Below, piece by piece: positions 1 to 3,973 of a stretch of 7,569 nt of DNA. The position numbers were made by a program, and so were the translations under genes. The notes beneath the pieces were generated by a model. It was not told where the DNA came from and did not search any database. It saw only the letters and a program-made list of their open reading frames with translations. Each line of letters begins with the position of its first letter. Position 1 is the stretch's first letter. Source of the DNA: an uncultured Clostridia bacterium (GTDB lineage: Bacteria; Bacillota; Clostridia; Christensenellales; Borkfalkiaceae); NCBI GenBank assembly GCA_947177495.1, contig CAMWUS010000065.1, positions 1 to 7,569 of the forward strand. Direction: 5' to 3'.

Positions 1-113
1 GTGAGCTGTTGCTTGGCGGCGGGGTCCTTTTCGAGAGTGGAAAGCATAAATAAGAGCAAAATCGTTTCCATACGCCCATAGTATGCCGTTGTCAAAAATC
101 CCGTTCCCTTCAT
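1..113 (-). CDS. Unknown protein, N-terminal 37 codons only (runs off the window)
   Basis: An open frame on the minus strand begins with ATG at 113-111 (first residues MKGTGFLTTAYYGRMETILL) and is still open at base 1. The visible part is a short polar start, a hydrophobic stretch around residues 15-26, then a charged segment ending near residue 37 in AAKQQL. Codon choice in the second half (CTC, GAA, AAG, GAC, GCC, GCC) resembles the safe genes nearby. Against it: there is no clear Shine-Dalgarno before the ATG, and the frame stays open upstream to a stop near 273, so the real start could be a GTG or ATG further up or the frame could be chance. Its upstream region matches that of the divergent gene at 411, which favours a real gene. 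I do not recognise the family and assign no function. Confidence 0.4.
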   Translation of the reverse strand, partial: MKGTGFLTTAYYGRMETILLLFMLSTLEKDPAAKQQL

Positions 114-211
114 AGAATGGAGTACCCGTAGCAAACCCCAAGCGAACACAATTTTACGGATAAATTTTGGCTTATCATGCGTTGAGCCCGCTTGCCGTAT
201 TTCGATACGCC
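114..211 (-). repeat. Leader copy A of an inverted pair (98 nt before the minus-strand ATG)
   Basis: Read on the minus strand, this region shares two blocks with 310-410 on the plus strand. Block 1 is GGCGTAT plus a small loop plus ATACGGCAA; it forms a hairpin with CGTAT/ATACG arms (196-200 with 205-209, loop of 4). Block 2 is TGTGTTC followed by a GGGGTT(T/C)GCTACGGGTA core and lies about 37 nt before the ATG. Both blocks sit at nearly the same distance from their ATG in both copies (98 and 37 here, 101 and 40 in the other copy). The sequence between the blocks is diverged. No sigma-A promoter stands out. This may be a duplicated promoter or leader RNA, or an old duplication of a gene start. 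Confidence 0.5.
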
Positions 212-309
212 TACGCGTCCTCGCCTTTGCTAAGCGTAAAATTTCTCGCGTAAAATCGCAAAGCGTCTAAGCGATGGATTGTGCGCGGCATGGGGATGGC
301 ACGAGTGCG

Positions 310-410
310 GGCGTATAGAGACATACGGCAAACGAGTGCCGCTCCATACCGTCCATAAGACGCGCTTAGATGTGTTCTATCGGGGTTCGCTACGGGTATG
401 TGAGGTGTAT
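310..410 (+). repeat. Leader copy B of the inverted pair (101 nt before the ATG at 411)
   Basis: This is the plus-strand counterpart of 114-211. Its hairpin keeps the same CGTAT/ATACG arms (312-316 with 323-327) but has a 6-base loop instead of 4. Block 2 (371-398) matches copy A at most positions over 28 bases, including an unbroken GCTACGGGTA. Copy B ends in a good Shine-Dalgarno (GAGG, 402-405), which copy A lacks. The bases between the two copies, about 212-309, show no convincing gene, promoter or terminator. Confidence 0.5.
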
Positions 411-683
411 ATGAAAGATTTCGCAAGCTACGAAGGGAAAGGAAAGCAAAAAAAGACCGCCGACGACTGGATGCGCGAGGCGAAGGCGGTTGCAGGACAA
501 TATGACGGAAAGAGCGAGGGGGACATGATGAAAGAAATCTTCTCCCGCGCCATGGAAGGAAAGCGCAACGGCACGCTTACCAACGAGCAGATCGACGCTT
601 TCTACAAACAGTTTGCGCCCATGCTCGACGGCGTGAAGCGCAAGAAGCTGCAAAAATTAGTGGAGCAACTCAAAAAGACTTAA
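411..683 (+). CDS. Unknown 90-residue basic, helical cytoplasmic protein
   Basis: The ATG at 411 is chosen because GAGG at 402-405 lies 5 bases before it. The frame stays open upstream to an ATG at 279, but that longer version runs through the leader repeat and has no such site. The product starts MKDFASYEGKGKQKK, a lysine/glycine-rich head of about 17 residues. It continues as a likely all-helical segment containing GKSEGDMMKEIFSRAMEGKR (about residues 38-57), then a phrase like TLTNEQIDAFYKQF and a strongly basic C-terminus (KRKKLQKLVEQLKKT). There is no signal peptide, membrane segment or cysteine. It has the look of small conserved Clostridia proteins of unknown function, possibly nucleic-acid- or protein-binding, but I assign no role. 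It converges with the PLP enzyme gene; the stop codons overlap by 2 bases and there is no terminator between them. Confidence 0.72.
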   Translation: MKDFASYEGKGKQKKTADDWMREAKAVAGQYDGKSEGDMMKEIFSRAMEGKRNGTLTNEQIDAFYKQFAPMLDGVKRKKLQKLVEQLKKT

Positions 684-1789
684 ATGCGTTTGAGCGCTCC
701 CACGAGTGCGTTCACTTCGCGCATGGACTGATAGGGCGAGAAAGAGGCGCGTACCAAACCGTCGGGGAAAGAGCCCAGCTCTTTGTGAATGAGCGGCGCG
801 CAGTGCAGTCCGCCGCGTACGGCGATGTTGAATTTTTCGGACAGTATTCCCGCAAGCTCCTCGGAGGGCATTCCCACTTTGCGGAAGCAGGTTATTCCGC
901 AAGGGTTGGGCGAAAAGTACGCGGTGTAGCCGTTTAGCGCATTGAGTGCGGTATGCAGCGCGCCCGTCAGCCGCATGAGGATATCGGCAAACTGTTTCTG
1001 CCCCGCCTTTACGATGAGCGCGCCCTCGAACAGAGATGCAATCGCGGGATAGGAAAGGGTACCGCTTTCCAACGCGTCGGGATAAAATTCGGGCATACCG
1101 AGGTTGAAGCTCTCGCTTCCCGTTCCGCCGTACAGGATAGGGGCGGGATCCACGCGGTCGGAAAAGAGGAGCGCGCCCGCGCCTTGAATGCCGTGCATGC
1201 CTTTATGCCCCGCCAAAGCAAGGGCGTCCAGCCCTATTTTTTTCATTTTCAGGGGAATGTGTCCCGCACCCTGCGCGCCGTCCGCAAACAGCAATACGTC
1301 TGCGGGCAAGAGGCGGCGGATTTCTTTTAAGTTGGGCGTTTCTCCCGTCACGTTGGATGCGGTCGTCACACAGCATACGCGGGTGTTCGGGCGCACGAGC
1401 GAGGCGATGGTAGCGGGCGCAAGCTTGCCGTCCGTCAAGGGCGCTACGGAGTATTCCACGCCGCACGCCTTCATGGCTTCCAAGGGGCGCAGAACGGAGT
1501 TGTGTTCCAAACAGGTGGTTACTACGTGGTCGCCCGCCTTTAATGTGCCCATAATCGCAATGTTCAGCGCTTCCGTGCAGTTTTTAGTAAATACGACGCG
1601 CTCGTAACCGTAACCGTCGAAGAGGTCGGAGAGGAGGTTGCGGCAGGCGAGCACCCGTTCCGCAAGAGCCACGGAGAGCTTGTGTCCGCTTCTTCCGGGG
1701 TTGGCGCAGCCTTTCATGGCGGCAAGTACGGCGTTTTGCACCGCATAGGGTTTGCAGCCGCCCGTGGCGGCATGATCTAGATAAATCAT
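680..1789 (-). CDS. Cysteine desulfurase-family aminotransferase class V (PLP-dependent)
   Basis: This 369-residue protein carries the full signature of NifS/SufS-type class V enzymes, which take sulfur (or selenium) from cysteine (or selenocysteine) as an enzyme-bound persulfide. It opens with MIYLDHAATGG. It has an NCTEALN segment (70-76), LEHNSV with the PLP-stacking His96, SNVTGE (Asn146), FADGAQGAGH (Asp170, Gln173), and GHKGMHG with the Schiff-base Lys196. RGGLHCAPLIH places the catalytic cysteine at 330. The RGGLHCAP form resembles the EF_2568-type subgroup (TIGR01977) seen beside selenium-labile or DUF3343 genes more than housekeeping IscS. The frame extends upstream, but the family start is the MIYLDH methionine. 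A GTG at 1795-1793, two codons earlier, is better spaced (5 nt) from GGAG at 1804-1801 and could be the true start. The DUF3343 gene is divergent 58 bases away, which supports a shared job. Confidence 0.9.
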   Translation of the reverse strand: MIYLDHAATGGCKPYAVQNAVLAAMKGCANPGRSGHKLSVALAERVLACRNLLSDLFDGYGYERVVFTKNCTEALNIAIMGTLKAGDHVVTTCLEHNSVLRPLEAMKACGVEYSVAPLTDGKLAPATIASLVRPNTRVCCVTTASNVTGETPNLKEIRRLLPADVLLFADGAQGAGHIPLKMKKIGLDALALAGHKGMHGIQGAGALLFSDRVDPAPILYGGTGSESFNLGMPEFYPDALESGTLSYPAIASLFEGALIVKAGQKQFADILMRLTGALHTALNALNGYTAYFSPNPCGITCFRKVGMPSEELAGILSEKFNIAVRGGLHCAPLIHKELGSFPDGLVRASFSPYQSMREVNALVGALKRI

Positions 1790-1790
1790 A

Positions 1791-1828
1791 TTCACTTTCA
1801 CTCCGATAAAAAACGATACTCTATTATA
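1791..1828. promoter_or_regulatory. Divergent promoter region between the cysteine desulfurase-like and DUF3343 genes
   Basis: On the minus strand a perfect TATAAT occupies 1828-1823, placing the enzyme's transcription start near 1816. No good -35 is found at 17 bp; TTGTCA at 1854-1849 is 20 bp away. On the plus strand TTCACT (1791-1796) and GATACT (1815-1820), 18 bp apart with 4 of 6 matches each, would start a transcript near 1827 for the DUF3343 gene. The two promoters would overlap, so they may interfere with each other or be co-regulated. The elements are seen; their use is inferred. Confidence 0.4.
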
Positions 1829-1847
1829 CGAAGGCAGGAAAACAATC

Positions 1848-2072
1848 ATGACAATATTGGCAGTGTTCAAGTCCCGCGCGCAGACGCTGGATTTTATTTC
1901 GCGTCTTTCGCATGCGGGCGTTCCCGCACAGGCGGTTTCCACCCCCAAAGACGCGGGCGTGGGGTGCGGCATTTCCGCGAAGTTCGACGCGCGTTTCTTC
2001 CCCCGCGCAAAGGCGGTGCTATCCGCACGCCCTTATTCCTCCTTTGCGGGATTTTTGAATTTACGCAGTTAA
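1848..2072 (+). CDS. DUF3343 protein, putative Se/S carrier-like
   Basis: This 74-residue protein fits the DUF3343 family (putative Se/S carrier-like). It has an N-terminal strand with VFKSRAQTL (residues 6-14), an amphipathic helix (FISRLSHAGVPAQAV, 16-30), then TPKD (32-35) and GCGISAKF with the conserved cysteine at 40, and a C-terminal helix. The family is found beside cysteine desulfurase-like, SirA/YedF and SelD genes in anaerobes, where Cys40 is thought to accept persulfide or selenium. AGGA (1836-1839) sits 8 bases before the ATG. The PLP enzyme lies divergently next door, so it would be the likely donor. No selD, yedF or selenium-dependent hydroxylase gene lies in the window, so sulfur against selenium cannot be decided here. 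The last 15 or so residues (SSFAGFLNLRS) look poorly conserved. Confidence 0.8.
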   Translation: MTILAVFKSRAQTLDFISRLSHAGVPAQAVSTPKDAGVGCGISAKFDARFFPRAKAVLSARPYSSFAGFLNLRS

Positions 2073-2079
2073 AATCCGC

Positions 2080-2108
2080 TTGCATTCAAGGGGCGGGTTT
2101 GGTATAAT
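2080..2108 (+). promoter_or_regulatory. Extended -10 promoter of nth, giving a leaderless transcript
   Basis: TATAAT at 2103-2108 is preceded by TG one base away (TGGTATAAT, an extended -10), and TTGCAT at 2080-2085 is 17 bp upstream as a weak -35 (3 of 6). The expected start is at about 2114-2116, on or next to the A of the nth ATG at 2115. The bases between (ACGGCT) contain no Shine-Dalgarno, so the mRNA should begin at its start codon. The promoter begins just 8 bases after the DUF3343 stop codon. Confidence 0.7.
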
Positions 2109-2114
2109 ACGGCT

Positions 2115-2741
2115 ATGAATACCAAAGTAGAAATTTTAAAGGAATTGGAACGGTTGTATTACGGCTCGCGTCCCGCGCTTTTATATAGTTCGCCTTACGA
2201 GCTTCTCGTTGCCGTTATTTTGTCGGCGCAATGCACGGACGAACGCGTAAACAAAGTGACGGCGGAGCTGTTCAAAAAATACAACACACCCGAAAAAATG
2301 TTGACGCTTACGCAGGAAGAACTCGAAAAGAGAATTTTCTCCTGCGGTTTTTACCGCAACAAGGCGAAGCACATTTTATCCGCCTCGCAGGATATTTTGG
2401 AGCGTTTCGGCGGAGAGGTGCCCGCCACGCAGGAGGAGCTTCAAACGCTTGCGGGCGTGGGGAGAAAGACGGCGAACGTTGTGTATTCCGTTGCGTTCGA
2501 CGGCGATGCGATTGCGGTGGATACGCACGTGTTCCGTGTTTCCAACCGTTTGGGACTCGCTCCGGGAAAGACGCCCGCCGAAGTGGAAAAAGGGCTGATG
2601 CAGGCGATACCCAAAGAAAATTGGTCTGCCGCACATCATTGGCTCATTTGGCACGGGCGCAAGGTGTGCCATTCCCAACGCCCCGATTGCTCCGCGTGTA
2701 CTTTAAAAGAGATATGCCCGAGCGCTGTTAACGATAAATAA
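2115..2741 (+). CDS. nth: Endonuclease III (DNA glycosylase/AP lyase)
   Basis: This enzyme removes oxidised pyrimidines from DNA and nicks the abasic site in base excision repair. The 208-residue protein matches the family length (211 in E. coli) from end to end. It shows YSSPYELLVAVILSAQCTD (24-42), the helix-hairpin-helix LAGVGRKTANVV (112-123) with catalytic Lys118, and VDTHVFRV (135-142) with catalytic Asp136. A C-terminal [4Fe-4S] cluster motif C-x6-C-x2-C-x5-C is formed by Cys185, 192, 195 and 201. The start at 2115 fits the alignment, although no ribosome binding site precedes it; an alternative TTG at codon 14 would remove the first helix. The gene has its own promoter overlapping the intergenic gap and appears to be transcribed alone or into the structured element downstream. 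All key residues are present. Confidence 0.97.
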   Translation: MNTKVEILKELERLYYGSRPALLYSSPYELLVAVILSAQCTDERVNKVTAELFKKYNTPEKMLTLTQEELEKRIFSCGFYRNKAKHILSASQDILERFGGEVPATQEELQTLAGVGRKTANVVYSVAFDGDAIAVDTHVFRVSNRLGLAPGKTPAEVEKGLMQAIPKENWSAAHHWLIWHGRKVCHSQRPDCSACTLKEICPSAVNDK

Positions 2742-2749
2742 GATTTCTC

Positions 2750-2894
2750 CTTGGCTTAGAAGCAAGCAGGTCGCGGAGCGCGCCCGCCCGCAAAGCGGTC
2801 GCACGAAGTAGGAAAACCCGAAGGAGTTTACAACCCCGTAAATGACTGAGGGTTGCCGCAGCGTGACAAAGAGATGAGTAGCTTATAAGCCAAG
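2750..2894 (+). ncRNA. Candidate structured noncoding RNA, class not identified
   Basis: About 145 bases just after nth fold back on themselves. A closing stem pairs 2750-2758 (CTTGGCTTA) with 2886-2894 (TAAGCCAAG), nine perfect pairs, then a G-A mismatch and four more pairs (2760-2763 with 2881-2884). Inside, 2770-2775 can pair with 2862-2867 (six pairs including one G-U). A hairpin with CCGC/GCGG arms lies at 2788-2798 and another with CAACCC/GGGTTG arms at 2831-2855. Purine-rich single-stranded stretches remain (for example 2820-2826 and 2868-2878). No supported reading frame covers it. Conserved-looking phrases such as AACCCGAAGGAG and GAGGGTTGCCG give it the feel of a large Firmicutes structured RNA such as the raiA motif, but that is recollection, not a match. 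No clear promoter was found, and the strand is inferred from the direction of the neighbours. A palindromic transposon-like repeat is the main alternative; no target duplication was seen. Confidence 0.5.
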
Positions 2895-2917
2895 CGCATT
2901 TAGGTATAAAAATATTG
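2895..2917 (+). promoter_or_regulatory. Weak -10-like element before the coat cluster
   Basis: TATAAA at 2905-2910 would start a transcript near 2917, exactly at the base of the hairpin that covers the next ribosome binding site. No acceptable -35 lies 16-18 bp upstream. A sporulation sigma factor could be used instead given the gene content, but I could not fit a clear sigma-E, -G or -K pattern. Confidence 0.25.
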
Positions 2918-2949
2918 CCTCCTGTCAATAAATCGACGGGAGGTTTCTT
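2918..2949 (+). promoter_or_regulatory. Hairpin hiding the ribosome binding site of the 2950 gene (or a terminator)
   Basis: CCTCCTGTC (2918-2926) pairs with GACGGGAGG (2935-2943), nine pairs with one G-U and an 8-base loop. The 3' arm contains the Shine-Dalgarno GGAGG (2939-2943) at the correct 6-base distance from ATG 2950, so folding would block translation. TTTCTT follows directly, so the same hairpin could also act as a weak intrinsic terminator for RNA coming from the structured element upstream. Confidence 0.65.
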
Positions 2950-3144
2950 ATGAACAATTTGACGATGAAAGACGTAGACGTTCTCACTCACTTGCTTACG
3001 GGAGAGGAGATCGCGTGCAAAAAGGCGAGGGTTTATGCGAACACTCTCACCGATACGGCTCTTGCACGGGAAATGGAGAATATCGCGAGTGCACACGCGG
3101 AGCGTTTTGCCGCACTTTACGCACTGTTGGGAGGGAAACAATGA
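2950..3144 (+). CDS. Small (64 aa) helical coat-like / ferritin-like protein
   Basis: The ATG is placed by GGAGG 6 bases upstream. The product starts MNNLTMKDVDVLTHLLTGEE and is predicted to be two helices: the first with LLTGEEIACKKARVYA (about 15-30), the second with REMENIASAHAERFAALYALL (about 40-60). This EE...H arrangement is reminiscent of half of a ferritin-like or CotF-like helical bundle. It overlaps the next gene, a CotF-domain protein, by four bases (ATGA), so the two are translationally coupled and probably form a complex. The full CotF of Bacillus is a single chain of about 160 residues, so this pair may be a split version. A spore-coat role is inferred from the partner, not seen in this protein itself. 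Confidence 0.8.
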   Translation: MNNLTMKDVDVLTHLLTGEEIACKKARVYANTLTDTALAREMENIASAHAERFAALYALLGGKQ

Positions 3145-3428
3145 AAACGAAAATGGAAGTGACTTTGTCCGAAAAGGACGCCTTGCAGGACATGCTCGAT
3201 GCGGAAAAACTCCTCATGAGCTATTATAACGTCGCGCTCACGGAGGGGAGTTGTAAACCTTTCCGTAAAGAAATTATGAAGCACTACACGGCGCACGCCG
3301 ACACGCAGTTCTCCGTCTACGAGGCGATGTTGGCGCGCGGGTACTACGAGACGAAACCCGCCGAAAAACAGATGGTCGATCAGAGCGCCGATAAATTTTC
3401 CAAGTCACTCAAACAAATACGGGCGTAA
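3141..3428 (+). CDS. Spore coat protein, CotF family
   Basis: This 95-residue protein matches the coat F domain. LSEKDALQDMLDAEKLLMSYYN (about 9-30) is followed by a TEGSC phrase, a helix with YTAHADTQFSVYEAML (about 49-64), and the terminal ARGYYETKPA motif (65-74) typical of these proteins (family form ...RGWYQ.K.A). It is expected to be a helical-bundle component of the spore coat. The start at 3141 is set by GGAGG (3130-3134) six bases upstream; the same frame stays open further up, but that part only overlaps the preceding gene. The C-terminal 20 residues are basic and variable. Its presence implies a spore-forming host or a recent descendant of one. Confidence 0.85.
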   Translation: MKTKMEVTLSEKDALQDMLDAEKLLMSYYNVALTEGSCKPFRKEIMKHYTAHADTQFSVYEAMLARGYYETKPAEKQMVDQSADKFSKSLKQIRA

Positions 3429-3442
3429 CGGATAATTCCTGT

Positions 3443-3472
3443 ATTCCTTCACAAACTGCTTTGGGAGGGAAT
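3443..3472 (+). promoter_or_regulatory. Hairpin covering the ribosome binding site of the 3474 gene
   Basis: ATTCCTTC (3443-3450) pairs with GAGGGAAT (3465-3472), eight pairs with one G-U and a 14-base loop. The 3' arm holds most of the strong Shine-Dalgarno (GGGAGGG, 3463-3469) that serves ATG 3474. This is the second such arrangement in the cluster. The 45-base gap it sits in contains no promoter I can see. Confidence 0.5.
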
Positions 3473-3473
3473 T

Positions 3474-3623
3474 ATGGCGAAAAAGAAAAATAAGCATCAG
3501 CAATACAACCAGAACCACGGACAGACGGATACCGACTACGCGCATAACGCGCGCTATTGTATGATTTTACCCGATGCCGCGCATGCAGACGAAGAGGAAA
3601 TCGTTTCGACGGGACAGTCGTAA
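3474..3623 (+). CDS. Unknown 49-residue protein, third gene of the coat-like cluster
   Basis: The ATG has an excellent Shine-Dalgarno (GGAGG at 3464-3468, 5 bases away). The product starts MAKKKNKHQQYNQNHGQTDT: a lysine/glutamine/asparagine-rich head of about 20 residues. A central stretch DYAHNARYCMILP has one cysteine (29), and the tail is acidic (ADEEEIVSTGQS). There is no signal peptide or membrane segment, and low complexity makes homology hard to judge. It follows the CotF-like gene by 45 bases and precedes a strong hairpin, so it is probably the last gene of the unit. A small spore coat or spore-core protein is plausible from position only. It is supported mainly by its ribosome binding site and placement. 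Confidence 0.65.
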   Translation: MAKKKNKHQQYNQNHGQTDTDYAHNARYCMILPDAAHADEEEIVSTGQS

Positions 3624-3626
3624 AAC

Positions 3627-3665
3627 AGTTCACGAATTTTTCGTAACCGAAAAATTCCGTGAGCT
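3627..3665 (+). terminator. Long hairpin after the coat-like cluster, probable terminator
   Basis: Bases 3627-3643 pair with 3648-3665 in a 17-bp stem with a single bulged C (3658), one G-U pair and a TAAC loop. It begins 4 bases after the stop codon. The usual T-run is missing directly after the stem; only CTTG and later TTCTTTC follow. It may therefore act as a 3'-end stabiliser or a weak terminator rather than a standard one. Confidence 0.5.
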
Positions 3666-3808
3666 TGTAACCCTGTTCTTTCAATATGGTTGCAGGAGCG
3701 TTGAACTTGATGCACTTTAAGTCAGTAAACCGCAGGTGTGCGGCAAATTGGGGGCGCTACCGCAAAAGCGCGGTTTTGTTCCGCGCAAATTATTATAATA
3801 AAGAGAAT
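3666..3808. other. Intergenic stretch with small hairpins, no supported gene
   Basis: Short stem-loops occur at 3730-3743 (CCGCA/TGCGG, loop of 4) and 3759-3774 (ACCGC/GCGGT followed by TTTTGTT, a possible weak terminator). A TATAAT at 3794-3799 has no -35 and lies only 10 bases before a terminator. A 71-codon open frame from 3686 lacks a ribosome binding site and reads through the terminator, so I do not annotate it. A short noncoding RNA ending at 3835 cannot be excluded. Confidence 0.4.
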
Positions 3809-3835
3809 AAAAAACGGCTTTATGGCCGTTTTTTT
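3809..3835. terminator. Intrinsic terminator, likely bidirectional
   Basis: A run of six A (3809-3814), ACGGC/GCCGT arms (3814-3818 with 3825-3829), a 6-base loop and seven T (3829-3835). The A-run and T-run can extend the stem to eight or more pairs. It isolates the coat cluster from the promoter at 3890. Confidence 0.85.
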
Positions 3836-3889
3836 CGTGTAAATAGCGCGAAAATGTCGGAAAATAAGGTGAAACTACGCAACATAGGT

Positions 3890-3918
3890 TTGACATTCTA
3901 AATGCGATATAGTATAAT
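3890..3918 (+). promoter_or_regulatory. Perfect sigma-A promoter of the Wzz-like gene
   Basis: TTGACA (3890-3895), 17-bp spacer, TATAAT (3913-3918): consensus in both hexamers and spacing. The start is expected near 3925, leaving a 5' UTR of about 49 bases. Confidence 0.93.
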
Positions 3919-3933
3919 TGTCCCGTAGCTATC

Positions 3934-3948
3934 TTATACTGAGTATAA
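3934..3948. promoter_or_regulatory. 15-base palindrome downstream of the promoter, candidate operator
   Basis: TTATACT (3934-3940), one G, AGTATAA (3942-3948): perfect 7-base inverted arms around one central base, at about +10 to +24. A third copy of the half-site AGTATAA lies at 3911-3917 over the -10 box. This placement suits a repressor that would block initiation or escape. It is too tight (1-base centre) to be a good RNA hairpin. The binding protein is unknown. Confidence 0.5.
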
Positions 3949-3973
3949 ACGAGTTTTTCACGGAGGAGTGTAT

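Noticed and set aside
34..96. TTGACA on the minus strand (near 96-91) as a promoter of the edge gene
   Set aside because: It lies inside the proposed coding region and the hexamer 17 bp downstream (TATGGA) matches only three bases.
279..410. Longer version of the 411 gene starting at ATG 279
   Set aside because: No ribosome binding site at 279, the extension runs through the leader repeat, and ATG 411 has a good site 5 bases upstream.
1188..1607. 139-codon plus-strand frame (and the 953-1330 frame)
   Set aside because: Both lie antisense inside the PLP enzyme gene, whose catalytic motifs are complete; no ribosome binding sites or recognisable domains.
2231..2731. 166-codon plus-strand frame within nth
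   Set aside because: Overlaps nth in another frame; Arg/Gly-rich composition typical of a shifted frame, while nth has all family motifs.
2750..2894. Small transposon-like palindromic element (MITE) reading of the closing stem
   Set aside because: No target-site duplication at the ends and rich internal pairing; kept as the alternative but not preferred.
2728..3141. 137-codon minus-strand frame starting with a CxxC-like CVKCGKTL
   Set aside because: Antisense to the structured element and the 64-aa gene; no ribosome binding site; the cysteine pair is at the very start with no zinc-binding partner pattern that I trust.
3794..3799. TATAAT as a promoter
   Set aside because: No -35 at 16-18 bp and the transcript would meet a terminator within 30 bases; AT-rich chance match.
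3686..3901. 71-codon plus-strand frame
   Set aside because: No ribosome binding site, low-complexity composition, and it reads straight through the intrinsic terminator at 3809-3835 and into the next promoter.
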